Shown here piece by piece: positions 15,228 through 27,300 of a stretch of 64,000 nt of DNA; the first letter of the stretch is position 1, and every line of letters starts with the position of its first letter. Position numbers and translations under genes: made by a program. This DNA is from Neospora caninum Liverpool (Eukaryota > Apicomplexa > Conoidasida > Eucoccidiorida > Sarcocystidae), in NCBI RefSeq assembly GCF_000208865.1, contig NC_018387.1:2106134-2170133 (forward strand). Direction: 5' to 3'. The notes beneath the pieces are model-generated. The model ran no database searches, was not told the origin of the DNA, and was given only the letters and a program-made list of their open reading frames with translations.

Positions 15228-16540
15228 GCTCCTGTGTCGTATACTCAGATGCATACGCATGCACACATGTGCGTAGTCTTCATCGAAATATGCCGTGTAA
15301 GGAAAGCTTGGTAGAATTATTGGGAGGGGGTTCCAAGTGTATTTCCGCAAACGCTGGCCCATTCTTAACGTCTCCACGGTGTCTGTGTTCCAGAGTTACA
15401 GAAGCTTACATGGACAATGACAATGTCGATCGCGGGTCGCCCGGACGGGAAAATGTGAAAGAAGGGCAAGATGAAAGTCCGGTCGATGTCCATGATCAGC
15501 TGAACACACACCAGGCCCCGAGAAAAGAGAGCGCCAACCCGTAACGTAAAAGAGGTAGAAACACAGTTTCACGCGTTGAGCAACCGCGACGACAAAATGG
15601 AGAAAGCGTGGTAGGTGTATGTAGAGATCTTTGCCAAACGTTGTGCCTTTACGTCGAATAAATATATGTACATTTCATAAATATATGCATATTTTTCATG
15701 TAGCATGTCTTTCTTCCCTGATACAGCGAAACAGGCAGTGGTTGGAAAACCTGACGGTCTACAAAGCACGGCCTGCCACAGACACAATACAAAGATATGT
15801 AGATATATACATATATTTATACATATATATATATACATATTTATATATGTATGAGACGCAAAGCATCGAAGTTTTTGTCGTGAACTGGTGCGATCTTACC
15901 GGTTCCTTGGGGCGTCGCGAATACACCGAGCGGAAGACGACGCGCTCCGGTTGCTGACAAACCCGGGAGAGATTTTCATCTCTGTACATGACAGCAAGAG
16001 CCAGCTAGACAGGGGCAGCAGACGGAAACGGGCCAAAGGAAAATTTGAGGACAGCAGAAACCTTTCGGGGACCCAAAGAACGAGGGCAAGTGTTCAACGG
16101 CGACAGAACGAAAGGCGGGAACGGAACGGTTTTTTCCGACTCTTTCACACATGTCTTGCTTCATTCCTTCTTCTCCCCCTCTTTATCCTTTCTCGTTTCT
16201 CCTGCTGTCTTCGTTTCATTGGTCTTCTCGACTAAGCATCCGAGCTCGGGGAAGAGCACGAGAGAGACACAGCGCGCAGAATGTCGGCGCAACCCTCGGG
16301 CCAGCCTCGACGTCTTTCCCCGCGGCGTTTGTCTCCCTGTCGCATCCCGGCCTTTCTTACCGGGGCCCCTTCTTGAAGCGCTTGAGCGACCTCAACGCGC
16401 AGAGAAAAGTAGGAAACTTTAACAGCGACGGCTGCCTGGCCGGTTGCAAAGGAGGAAGCCTTCTCGTTGCGCTCGCCGTTTCCATAAACCGCGTCCTCCC
16501 GCGACTGCCCCTGGAGCGAGGCCTCCGCAAGTCGCAACAT
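283..16540 (-). CDS. Very large multi-exon gene, unidentified product, 3' end beyond the left edge
   Basis: Minus-strand exons with GT/AG borders and agreeing phases: 16540-16361, 15953-15900, 14688-14553, 14037-13914, 13464-13359, 12351-11826, 11470-11324, 10729-10620, 9997-9854, 9262-8534, 8381-8271, 7554-7433, (one exon unresolved in 7432-6755; 7090-7056 fits the phase but is weak), 6754-6654, 6033-5884, 5335-5162 (acceptor uncertain), 4720-4590, 1186-938, 372-283. This gives about 1130 residues and continues left. The start is the ATG at 16540 (MLRLAEASLQ). I see no signal peptide or membrane segment. The exon at 12.3-11.8 kb encodes a charged, probably coiled-coil stretch (residues near LEMELRRVRRRQKEART); the 729-base exon at 9.2-8.5 kb is likewise rich in K, R, E and Q. 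The remaining exons look alpha-helical. I do not recognise a family. A helical-repeat organellar protein (RAP/HPR type) is conceivable, but I saw no diagnostic motif. Gene existence is well supported by phase agreement; function is unknown. Confidence 0.75.
619..650. repeat. (AT)n microsatellite
   Basis: An uninterrupted AT dinucleotide run of about 32 bases, in an intron of the large minus-strand gene. Simple sequence, no gene content. Confidence 0.95.
2061..2139. repeat. Two (AT)n runs, the second enclosed by a 10-bp inverted repeat
   Basis: AT dinucleotide runs at 2061-2090 and 2104-2124. TGGTTTCCCA at 2090-2099 is the exact reverse complement of TGGGAAACCA at 2130-2139, so the second AT run sits in the loop of a possible hairpin or cruciform. 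It lies in an intron of the large minus-strand gene. Confidence 0.9.
4184..4226. repeat. (AT)n followed by (GA)n compound microsatellite
   Basis: About 27 bases of AT repeat pass directly into about 16 bases of GA repeat, in an intron of the large minus-strand gene. Confidence 0.95.
12900..13145. other. AT-rich non-repetitive block inside an intron
   Basis: This roughly 245-base stretch is clearly more AT-rich than the GC-rich DNA on both sides, is not simple sequence, and has no long open frame. It lies within the 1-kb intron between exons 13464-13359 and 12351-11826 of the minus-strand gene. Its composition resembles organellar DNA, so a nuclear copy of a mitochondrial fragment is a candidate explanation, but I could not match it to a specific mitochondrial gene. 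Confidence 0.4.
15196..15224. repeat. (AT)n microsatellite
   Basis: AT dinucleotide run of about 29 bases in an intron of the large minus-strand gene. Confidence 0.95.
15660..15850. repeat. AT-rich degenerate ATAT/CATA low-complexity tract
   Basis: Low-complexity tract dominated by ATATAC, ATATTT and ATATAT words, in the intron upstream of the small exon 15953-15900. No coding signal. Confidence 0.7.
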
Positions 16541-17450
16541 TGCGCGAGAAAAGAAAGTCAGAGAGCAGAAAGGTCGAGCCGGGCGGCAGCCAAAGAGAGA
16601 ACCGTCAGCGGAAGACTTGGCAGGCGAGAAACGCGGAGATCGGCTTGCGAAGGAGGGAAACGCGACGAGGCATGCGAAGGGAGACGGGCGGGAGAAGGAG
16701 AACTATACACGAAGACGAGGCCAAGCAAAGCTCGGATGTTCGATTAACGTTAGGCAGGACCACACCGAACACCCGAACGACGGAGACGACGTAGCTCCGA
16801 CTGCTGTCAGGTGCCTGTCCAGAGAACGAGAAGCGAAAGCAGAGACGAGAAAACGAGCAAAGAGAGAAAACGAAGACAGAGGATCGAGACGGCGAAGCCA
16901 TAACCAAGCTGTGGACTTGTTATGTCAGGCGTCGCGGAGAAAAAAAACGGACAGGCCTGCAACGGCGCCCCGCTCGTCGGCTCGTCCACAAAGCGCGTAC
17001 GGAGGATTTATTTCATCTTGCGAAAGAGAATGGAAGATGGGGGCAGGCGCATCACGGAGAATGACTCCGAAGGATTTCGAAGGCAAAGCCGAGAATCAGG
17101 CGGCGAGCCAGGAGACCGAACGGCCACAGGGAAAGCAGAGAAGACTCAGACAGAGACACGGGAGTACAGCAGGAGAGACCGGTCCGACGCGCAGGAGCGT
17201 ATCGAGGTAAGGGATGCAGACAGAGACAAAGCCGGAAACAAAAGCGAAAAGACAGGATGGCGGATGCGACCGAACGGTGTGCTCCGTGACCAGATGGAAG
17301 GGACTAGCACGAGAGGGAAAAGGAAAACGAGAATCAAAAACCGGCAGAAAGGCGTTCCCACCAGTACAGGCGCTGCCTTGGTCCGCGACAGAACCCCGAA
17401 AGAACAGATACCCTTAGAACTCTGAAGGGATGCCGCCCATCCAGCTTCTT
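16541..17450 (-). promoter_or_regulatory. T/C-rich leader-like DNA upstream of the large minus-strand gene
   Basis: Read on the minus strand this stretch is strongly pyrimidine-rich (equivalently AG-rich on the plus strand) and precedes the ATG at 16540. Long pyrimidine-rich 5' leaders are usual in coccidian genes, so I infer 5' UTR and promoter. The long plus-strand open frames here (for example 16617-17210 and 16922-17425) are made almost only of R, K, E, T and G codons and are by-products of AG-rich composition. No TATA box is expected or seen. Confidence 0.35.
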
Positions 17451-20400
17451 CATCCCTCCTTATTTCTGGTGTCGCCTTTCCCCTCCGTGTTCTCTGCTTG
17501 TCAAGTTCCTTGTATCTAGTTAGTTCACTGCGTACTTAGGATCAGACCAAAAGAGTTCACTAGGGGTACTAGGAACTAGGAGATCACGTTAGTTCTTGGA
17601 AAAACTTTCCGTTGTCCTCCGTGTGACGGAGGCGGAGTTGCCTGCCGTCGCTTTGACTGCCAAGTCCAGGCTTCGTGTCTCTGGAGGAACAAAATGACAC
17701 CGAAAGTGACGAGGCAACGAAGCGAAAAAAGAAACATTTGCTTGATCCGCTCCAAACAAGTCAACAGGACGGCGAGTTCCTCCCGGCTGGTGCCGCAAAC
17801 CAAGAACGGGCGAGATTCCGTCCGGCACTGCGAGGCAAGCGCGAGCGGGAGGGACGGCTGTCCGTTACGGAAAAAGGAACAGTTGAAAAGGAGAAAAAGA
17901 AGAGGGAAGAGCGGAAAGGGGAACGATTTCTGTCATTGTGCCAAACAATATAGAGTTAGACGATTCTTCCTCACGCAGTCTCACGGTGAACGTACGGAGA
18001 GGAAGAAGACGGGAAAAGTGTATCGATTCGAAGACGGAAGCGAACAGAAGGGGAGAAGGAAAGCAAAAGGTTCTGCATCCCCTTCAATTACCCAAGAAAA
18101 ACAAAGGCGACAAGACAAATGAGGTCGAATTCGCGCTTTTCGCCGAGACGAGCCAGGAGGGCGGAGAGAGAGGTCCCGTGTCACTGGAGAGGCGCGGTAG
18201 ACTTTCGCGGATGGCGCAAAAGAGCCCATAGGAACGCGCACGAAGGAAACAGCACAGAGTGAACAGCAAGAGACTCAAGAAAAATCGATTTCCTTTTTTC
18301 TATGTTTCGGTCTTCTCCCGGTAACTAGCGACCGCGCACGCGCGCGGACGTTTGCTCTGTCTAACGACAGCCCCGCCACTAGACCCGCGAGTCGCCACAC
18401 AAGACATCGAGAGACAGAGTGCAGCGTCTCACCTCCTGGCCAGTCGCTGCTCTTTCCTAAATATGGGGAGGAAAATGGTGTGCCTTTCTGAATGGTGCGA
18501 CCGCTTACGAAAAGGAATCGTGCGTTTTTTGTTGAAGAGGATTGTGTGTCGCTGTTTTCCCGTGGATAGGTTGTCACACCCGACCTCTCGTGCTGGGCAT
18601 CAACAGAGAAAGGAGCGTGAAACTTGCGCGACAAAACACGCGGACGGCCAGGTTCCTTGCTGTAGGCGATTTGGAATGCTTTCCGAAAGGGAGGCGAATC
18701 CGCTGCGGTTCCCGTGTTGAGGGGTGTTCGCCGCTGGCTGGGTCTTTCTCGCCTGCACAAGAGAACGGCAAGCTTCAGGAAAACAGATTTGCCAAGTCTC
18801 TCTTTCCGCATGCTTCTGAACGAGGAGAAGGCCGACGACTAACGGAGACAGAGAAAAAGAGGATGCCCTTACGGTCCTCAGGGGATATTTTCTCAAACGT
18901 TTGCCACTGGTTTTCCCCCTATTCCCTAGAACGCGCTATCAGTTGCGCCATCGTTACCACGCCAAACGCGCGGCAGAGGCGCAAGCAGTAGAGAAGCAGG
19001 AAAGACGGAACTACCGGGCACGGCGCCCCGGCAAGGCTGCTTTCCTTTCCAGACTCGACGGAAGCTGCAGGAGACAGAAAGAGAGTCTTGCAAAAGAGAC
19101 AGCGAACGCACGATCAAGCAAGTGACCGTTTTTGCGCCTTCGCTCCCCTCGCCCCATCAGTGGCTTGGAGCTTTGGAGTTCCCTCGCTATGTCGTCGAAG
19201 CTTCAAAGACTGGTTGATTCGATTTCTGGAAAATAACAACCGCAGTTTTAACCAGCAGAGAAGCGGAGGAATGTGGCTCTTAACGCGCGTTCGGGTCGTT
19301 CGATTTCCTTCCTGTTCAGTGCCAACGGTAAAACGTGCACACCGCACAACAGGCAAAAATCTGGAGCTTTCTCTCTTAAAAGAATGCATCTAGGGCTGCA
19401 CTACAGAATGTGAACATGTTCAATCCAGAAGCTAACACTTTGCCCTGTTGTCCTGGCGAAAGGCGCACTACAAACATCCCCAGTTAGAGCAGACATCAAG
19501 TGCGTCCCGGTGACACAGTTACCCTGAAAACAGTGGCTGGGAACATGACCCTCGTAGAAACAGAGACATGACTCAGAAGCGAGTGAAGACCACATTCTGT
19601 TTACAAGCGCAAATATATGTGTATCCTGGTTGGAGCGGCAACGCCTTCCCCAGCACCAGGCACGCTGCGTGTCTTTAGCGATAAACGCAGGGTGGGAGTT
19701 GCCTAGAAGGACTTTCCCAAAAGTGAAGCGAACACGCTGGAGATTCGTGATAGAACTTCCGGAAAAACCTATCACTTTTAGGGTCCGATATTCTACTGGC
19801 TCCAACTCGGTGAAAAAGAGGCCTCTCATTGCCTGCGGAAAATACCGGCGGCGTGTCAGGTGAGTTAACTCGCGAAGGGAAACAGAGTCTCTTCTATTCT
19901 ATCTCTGTTGAAAACGCCATAACTCGGAGCCACAATGGTAACACATTTCTCACGCAAGTCACACGTTGCCACAAGCAGGTTGTGTGCTGGTAGAATCTAG
20001 TCGAGCGCCAATCGGGTAGTTGAGTCCTAGAGCAGGGTACCCCCGGGTGTATCTGAAAGGCTGGCACGTAATCATCCCTGTTGGAAAAGCAGGGGTAGAA
20101 ATAAACAGGCTTGATATAAAAAGCCATCCTTGTTGTATATCACGCACCCTTGTGATACACGAGATACTGAGTCCCTCTACGCGGCGACGCAAGGCGCATC
20201 CGCGTTGAATGTGTAAACAACCTGGTCTGTTTGTCCAGGTACTGTGGTTCTGTGTTGCTCCATTTCGAGTTGCAACAAAGTAGTCTTCAGCCCATTTGTC
20301 GATCTCAACTTGAGAGATCCGCTCGCAGGATCTGTCTCGAGGTGACCACACACGGAGAGGTAAGCGAACAGCAGAAGCGCGTGCATGCAGCAGCACAGAG

Positions 20401-20800
20401 CCCTTCGCGCGTTCGCGGTCGACAAGGAAGGGCGAAAAGCGAGAGAACACTTTTGTGACAATGAGCTGCCCCGTCTAAAAGCTTAGTCCGTGTAAGGTTT
20501 TCTGTTTGTCTTTTCCAGTGACAGAAACGAAATCGCGAAAATCTGCCCTTTGGTGGGGTGTATGTACACGCTTTCACGGGCGAGCGCCTGCGAAACTCGA
20601 CGTGCCTCAGTTGCTGGCACTGAAATCGTCGCCAGTGTTCCGCCGGGCGTTAAGAGCCTTCGGGATTGTTTTTTCCTCCAAATCCTTTCTCTGACGGTGT
20701 GAGTTCGCAAAGAGGGGAGTTGCGTCAACCTTTGCGGCCGGCGCACATGACCGACCAGACCGCCTGTAGCCGTCCCGCCGGCGTAAACACTGTCGGTTTC
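17451..20800. other. Intergenic DNA without a recognisable gene
   Basis: Open frames on both strands (for example minus 19829-19401, 142 codons, and minus 18811-18275, 178 codons) show no convincing splice chain or conserved motif. I see no RNA gene. The segment around 17545-17600 resembles one at 50825-50880. Short unrecognised exons cannot be excluded. Confidence 0.4.
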
Positions 20801-21379
20801 TTTGGGCACGGAAGTCTCTAAACGTGGAGATATTTCGATTTCAAGTGCCTCTGTGTTGAATCTTTTCTTCTTCTAGTTCTGCACGTCATCTTGATTTCTT
20901 CTTTTCCGAGTCGGTGCTCCTCGTCCCGAGACTCGCGGTCTACTCCCGCCTCGGCGCTCGACGCAAAGGGGAAGACAACTTCGTTTCTTCCGAGCGACAG
21001 CGACGATTAGTGTGACTTTGTCTCACCGTCGAGGGATTTGCTTCTTGACTCAAATTCGCCCGGTATCCCTTTTCGTTGTGTAGAACCTTTTCGCTGCCCC
21101 TAGACCGCCTCGAGTCCCGACACGAATCAAGTCCCGTCTCGCCACACAACTATCCCCCGTCGCCTTCACTGCAAATTCGTGCGCACGCCCCTCGTCTCGT
21201 GAACACTCGACTTTCGGCAGATTTTTTTCTGTAATAACAGCAACGCACCGGGTTTTCCACTGCTTCTCCGCGACTTCTGTCCCGCGGCTCTTCTCGTGCG
21301 TTCTTCCTGCCGCCCTCTCCTCTTCTCTCCCTTCTCGCCGCGCATCAGCGTCCGCTCTTCTCTCCCTTCTCGCCGCAGG
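20801..21379 (+). promoter_or_regulatory. Probable promoter and 5' UTR of PRP28
   Basis: The 580 bases before the PRP28 start codon are rich in C and T with TCTTC, CTCGTC and CGTC words and have no ATG-initiated long frame. This is typical of a coccidian 5' leader. The frame upstream of 21380 stays open back to 21296 but only from a GTG, so it is not used as the start. Confidence 0.4.
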
Positions 21380-24300
21380 ATGCCACCCGAGCTGAGGGAA
21401 AACGGGGACCCCGCGGAGGTGTCTCCTGTCTCCGTCGCGGGTTCCGAGGGCGCCGCCGAGGGCCGAAGTGCGCGCGAGAGAGAGCCGAAGCGCCTTAGTT
21501 CAGACGCTCGGGAGGATCAGGACGAGCGAGAGGAAGGCGAAGTCCCGAGCGGTAACTGTTCAGACGTCGACAAGAGTGAGCGGGTCGGCGGAGCAGCGAG
21601 GGGCGAAGAGGAAGAGAAAGACGGTAGAGGCCGGAAACGCGTGTTGGGAGCCGAGGAGACGCCCGCGGTGCGTCGGGCTGCTGTCTCGGCGCTTCCTCCG
21701 CCTCGTTTCTCGTCAACACTTTCTCCTCACTCTGAGCCGTCGCCTTTCAAGAAGTTCCGAGAGAGTCACGCAGAGAGAGAACCAGGCAGAAGCTTCGAGT
21801 CGCCGCAACAGGAGCCGAATCGCGAAGATCATGCCTCTGCTCCCTTTTCTCCGTCTTCGCCGGCGCGCGGGGCAACGTCAGCTCTTCCCAGACGCACCCC
21901 GCCTTCCTCCACTCTAGATCTTCCGGCGCCGGGTGCGCGGTCGGCTTCCTCGCTTTCTTCGAAACACGAGGCGGCGTTTGGGGCTCGGTCCTCGAGAGAT
22001 TTCAAAGAGGAGACAAGGGCGAACCGAGACAGCAAAGAGGACGACAGACGAGGCCGCGACGACGAGCGCAAGCGAGCAGACGGAGACAGAAGAGACGGCA
22101 GAGACGAACGAAGGGCGCGAGAGGAGAGAGAGGGAAGAGATGAACGACGAGGGCGGGAAGACGAGAAAAGAGGAAGGGAGGAGGAGAGACGAAGAGAAGG
22201 AAGAGAAGACAGGGACGGGCGAGGCGGACGAGAGAGAGACAGAGGGGACACTGGAATCCGACGAGGAGAGAGCCAGAGAGAGAAGAAAGAAGAGGGAGAA
22301 GACGAACAGGGCAAAGCCCGACCTGCGTCGTGGACGAGGTATGCGGGAAATCCGTGGGGAATGCCTTTCTTTTGAGAGGAAACATCTTGACATATAGTAT
22401 AACGTAGATTTGTATTCGGATCTGGTCGGTGCGTGGGGCTGTCATTCAACCCGGAAACGCGTTTATCGCAGACAAAAGCATAGGTCCGCTGCCAGGAACG
22501 GAATCCTCGGCCGCGTCTACGTCTGTCTCTGTCCTATGCACACAACCCGTTCTACGCATTTGCATGGAAAAAAATCTCCCCCTCGTGACCTCGCTGTTTA
22601 CGTCTGCGCATGTCTGTGTGTTTCGTGTGTGTCTTCATGTGGTATAATTCTTGTGGTTGTATGCCCCTGGACGTGAACGCGTCTTCTCTCAGCGGGGTCT
22701 CTTCGTTTGGAGCCGCCTCGTCCCTCTCGGGTTGGTTTTCGTCGCTCTCCCCTTCTCGCCCTGTTCGGATTGTCCCCTCTGTGATCTGCTGTCTCTCTCC
22801 AGCGTCTTGCGAGCTCCTGAACGCAATAACATCCGCTCCCTTGAGGACGTTCTGACGAAGCAGAAGACGGAGGAGCAACCTACACGCGTAAGAAGAGTCG
22901 AAAGCGCAGATGCTGAAAGGCCGATTCGCGGCGGTCCTCAGTTCTTACTTAAACTCCAGGTTCAGCGCCCTGACACGAAGATTGTTCGGAGTCGAAAAAG
23001 AGAATTCCTTTCGTTTCGTTACCGCACCGAAAGCCTGAGTGGATTGTGTCGAGTTTCGCCTTCTCAGCAAAGAGTAAAAGGGTCAAGGGTGCTTGTGGTG
23101 TCCTGCTGCCGGGCGGAGCGCAGTGGGGAGCCTCAGAGACGTGCTGAGTGTTTTGAGAAGACAAGAGGCCACGCGTGAGCAGGCCGAGAGCGCGAGGGCG
23201 GAAACGCCTCTGGATTTATCACAATAAAACTGGTACTTAATGGAGGGTGCACTGTCCAACCTAGACCGCTACCGAATGGGTGCGCCGAACAGAAGCCGTC
23301 TGTGTGCACGGAAACGAGGAAGAGCATGGCGTCTGCGAGGTGCGGGGGAAGTATGACGCTGCGTTCCTTGCTGTCGGTGTCTCATTTGCAGATCATGTTT
23401 ATGACGAAGAAACAGAGAGAGCAGCAAAAGGCGGCAGACGAACGGCGTCAACTGGAAATGGAGAAGAAGAAGGAACGCCAGTTGCTGCAGAACCGAAAGA
23501 ACTTCCTGATGCAACAGGTAAGCAGCAGCCAGTTAGCCGTCAGCGAAGTTCCTCAAAACCAGAACACGGGGTGCGTCACGGGCCTCGGAAGGCAAGCGCG
23601 TCGCGTGCTGCCTTTTTCGTGAGAGTGGGTGAGAGACTGCCTCTCTGCGTTTGTTTCAGTCGAACGTTTGTAGTGTCCTCTACCACGGCGTGGGGTTCTC
23701 TTATTCTGCGTTTTCGGGCGAACATCTGCGCAGGAAATCGAAAAAGAGCGGGAGGTCAAGGAGAAGCTGAAGCAGCGTGAGATGGAGAAAATCAAGGAAG
23801 AGCAAGAGAGTGAGTTTCGCGATCTTCGGACGACCAGTCCTCCACCTTCTCTGTCTCTTTCATTTCCCCGTGCGTGCGCTCTTGGGGTTCGGCAGCGCCC
23901 CGAACTCGTCACACTGGGGAAGTGTGATCGCCTGTTTCCTTTCTCCTTTCGGAGTCCGTTTTCGTTCACGCCGTCTTCTCCTCACGACGGCTGAGAGCTG
24001 CGGACAGCTGTTTTTTTACCACCACGCTGCCCGGGCTCGACCGGTGGTTGTGAAAGTCTCAAGCGTGAATTTTGAAAGAGTCGGCTCGACTCACAGGTTC
24101 TCTCCGTGTTTGGTTTTTTCCTGTCGTCTTCAGGACGCCTGCGTGCGGTGAGAGGGAGTAGCGGCACGTCTCGCAACAAGGCAGAGGAAGAACGCGAGGC
24201 GAAGCGACAAGCAGAGGAGAAAAAGGGCGGGTCGTCCGGTCGGCGGGGCGAGAGCAGCTTGGCTGATCTTCGGCTTCTTAATCTCCCAGAACAGGAGTTG

Positions 24301-27300
24301 CGCGCGCGACAGCAGGTAAACAGACGGGGCTTGAAAAGCTGAAATCGCTGCCGTCGGTCCGACGTCCAAACGGGAGCGCCCGTGGTGGACCTGTGAGGTC
24401 GCGCAACTCGAGGGTTGCCATCGTAGTCGCCTCGTGTTGATGTTTTGTTCTGGATTTCCAGGAGAGAGAGCTCGAGCAAATTCGAAACCATTACCTAGGG
24501 ATGCGGACGGAGAAGAAGAAGATTCAAAAGCCGTCGGAAAAATTCAGGTCAGTTCTACTGCAGCACTCCGCACCGCAAACAGCTTTCTCGCGGGGAAGGT
24601 ATTCCCTACTCTAGAGCGTTTGTTCCCTTCTACTGAGAGCGTATAAATTACACATTCGCGGATTCACGTGTAACGGACCAGTGAAGGTACTTGCTCATCA
24701 CGGAAATCGCTCTTTTGGGCGACGCCCTCGATAAGAGCTTTCCGTGTCTCGGAGATGCTAGTGAGTCTCTCGCATATGTAAGTCTCGTCGTATGTGCATA
24801 TCGAGCTCTTCCACTCTGCCGTCTGTTCGCGTGCCGCATGTGCTTGGGGAAAGCCGCATGCAATTTCTCGAGCGCAGCGGCGTATGCTGTTTTCGTGTTT
24901 TCGTCACCGGCTCGTGCTTTTCGCGCTGCGTTTCAACTTCACAGGAACATTTTCAATTTCGAATGGAATGACGCAGAAGACACATGCAAAGGCGACAACA
25001 ACCCGCTGTACCAGGAGAGAATGGAGCCTCAGTTGCTCTTTGGCAGAGGGTAGGAGAGCGAGAGAAGCCGCAAAGAGAGTCGCGCCGTCGCCGAATTGCG
25101 AGATGCCGTCTCCGCCTGTCCGCCGTCTAGGCATCTGCTCACAAGCTTGGATGGGCGTAGTTCACTCACCATTCCGTTTTTAATTTCGAGTTCACTGGTG
25201 TGAGACTGTGTCGGCACTCGTGGCTCTGCGTACGGGTTCTTGAATTTATGCATGCACGGCCCGTCGCCGGTTCGGGCGACAGCTCGGGAAGGGGAGCTTT
25301 GAAGGTGGAAGAGAATCGAGAGACGCGATGGACGTCTCGCTCCGTTTGATCGCTTGCATGCAAGGGATTCAAGTCGTCACTGCTACAGCTCGGGGAAGGA
25401 GTTACCCTTGACTTTCCTTCACGTTTGTCTGTTGCTGGATACCAGGTTCCGAGCGGGCATGGATATCCGAGAGCAGCGGAAACAAAACAATTTCTACGAT
25501 GAACTCGTGAAACGGTAATGCGGGCGCCTTTTTTCTCACGGGCCAGCACGTATCTGTGGTCCATGTCTTGCGGGGGCCGTGTGTATGTGCACGTCCGTGG
25601 CCGTCTACTTTTGTGCCTGCCTCTTTGCGTATCACTGGTAGGGAGACTACGGGGGATCTTCCCTAGTGCATCTGCATGAGTGTTTCACATTCTCCCATGA
25701 TCGCTATCTTTTCAGGTGTGTACACATCGACATGCAGTCGTAAACGCCGGTACCCCGCTCGAGCGACCGATCGTGCAGCCGCTTCACGGACATCTCACTC
25801 TCACTCTGAGTTCCCTGTTTGCCCGCGTGGTAGACGCATGCACGTGTCTACGTCCGTTGAGCTCCAGCGTCGTGTTCTTGCTGCGTGCGTCGGTCCGTAG
25901 GCGGCAAGAACACCAGAAGGCTGAAGAGTCCCGCGGAGCTGCCGAGGCGGCTGCAGCTGCCACGGAGGCCGTGAGGGCGGCACGAGATGCGCAGGCCTCG
26001 CGCGTGCGCGAAAAGGAAAACGCAGAAGACAACCGCGGCCACTGGACGACGAAGAAGCGGGAAGAAATGAACGAGCGAGACTGGAGAATTTTCAGAGAGG
26101 ACTTTGAAATCTACATCAAGGTGAGAGCGACTGCCGCTCTGTGTCACCGCTGGTCTTCTATCAGAGGGTGGACGAGTGACAGGGCGACTCGTGGGGACAC
26201 CCGAACGCGTCGTTTCCCTTCTCGCTCGTCCACCGGACCTCGATATGTCTACCCGCCAGGCTCTGTTCTCCCGTGGCTGGCGGGATGTGTCTCGCGGGGG
26301 TGTGTGCAGTCTTTTGTCAATGATGGCTAGTTGTTTCCGTCTCTCTGGGTCTCCTAGAATCGCCCCCTTTCAGTCTTTCCCCCTTTGCGGTTGTGTTTAT
26401 CGGCTTCGTCCCGTTTCCACAAACGTGTGTTTCTCTCCGTTCCTCTCAGGGAGGACGCGTTCCTCCTCCCATTCGGACTTGGGCAGAGAGCGCACTGCCC
26501 TGGGAGTTAATTGAGGCCGTGAAGCATGCGAACTACGAGCGGCCGACGCCCATTCAAATGCAGGCGATCCCCATCGCTCTCGAGCAGCGAGACTTGATTG
26601 GTATTGCAGAAACTGGATCAGGTAGGGGAATTCACGAGGGGGAGAGCTCCACAGGGTCCTTGACAGACACGAAAACGGACGTGCCCCGAGAACGTGGACC
26701 GCATGCAGATTTCTGCATCCTTATTCGCGGCCATGGCGACACATGTAGGCGCGTCCTGACGTGTCTACACGCCCTTTGGTGTTTGTTGGTTCTTTGCTGA
26801 CTTCTCCGTTCCGTTTATGGAAAGCGACGGACGCGTGTCACCCTTTTGAAAAGAGCGTTCATCCTTGGTTCCCGTCCTCTGTCTGCGATCCACGACGTCG
26901 GCCTGAGCCGCTGATTGGCAGCCGAGGTTGCAGTTCCGTAAAACGCGGCAGGCGCTCTCAAAGCCCCGTTTTTGGTTCGCGTGTGTTGTCTCTGTCGTTG
27001 TTCTCGCCCGTGTGTTCTCAGCGTGCGGCGCAGAACACCTTTGTTGCGCTGTTTTTTCTACCGATCTGCATGTGCGTGTTTTGTCTTGGCGGCCACTTGT
27101 GCAATGTAGAGCAGCCCAGTGTCCTGGTTTCCTGTCCGTCGCTACCACGTTTCCTGGCTGTCTGTCTTGGCCTTTCCGTTCCCTGGTGGGCATTCTGTGT
27201 CCCGCTGCAGACCGGGTGTCCTTTTCGTCGCGTTGGTTTTAGGCTCGGCACGTCTGTTCACCGGTTGCATACATGGGTGACCCCTGCAGGGACATCCAGA

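Noticed and set aside
13336..18231. Long plus-strand open frames rich in R, K, E, T and G (for example 13336-13893, 14031-14609, 16151-16747, 16617-17210, 17694-18122)
   Set aside because: They are low-complexity products of AG-rich DNA, lie opposite minus-strand exons or pyrimidine-rich leader DNA, and show no plus-strand splice chain or conserved motif.
21296..21379. Upstream extension of the PRP28 first exon
   Set aside because: The extension starts at GTG, not ATG. The first in-frame ATG is 21380.
21829..22449. 206-codon minus-strand serine-rich frame
   Set aside because: It is the antisense of PRP28 exon 1, whose R/D/E codons read as S, L and P on the other strand.
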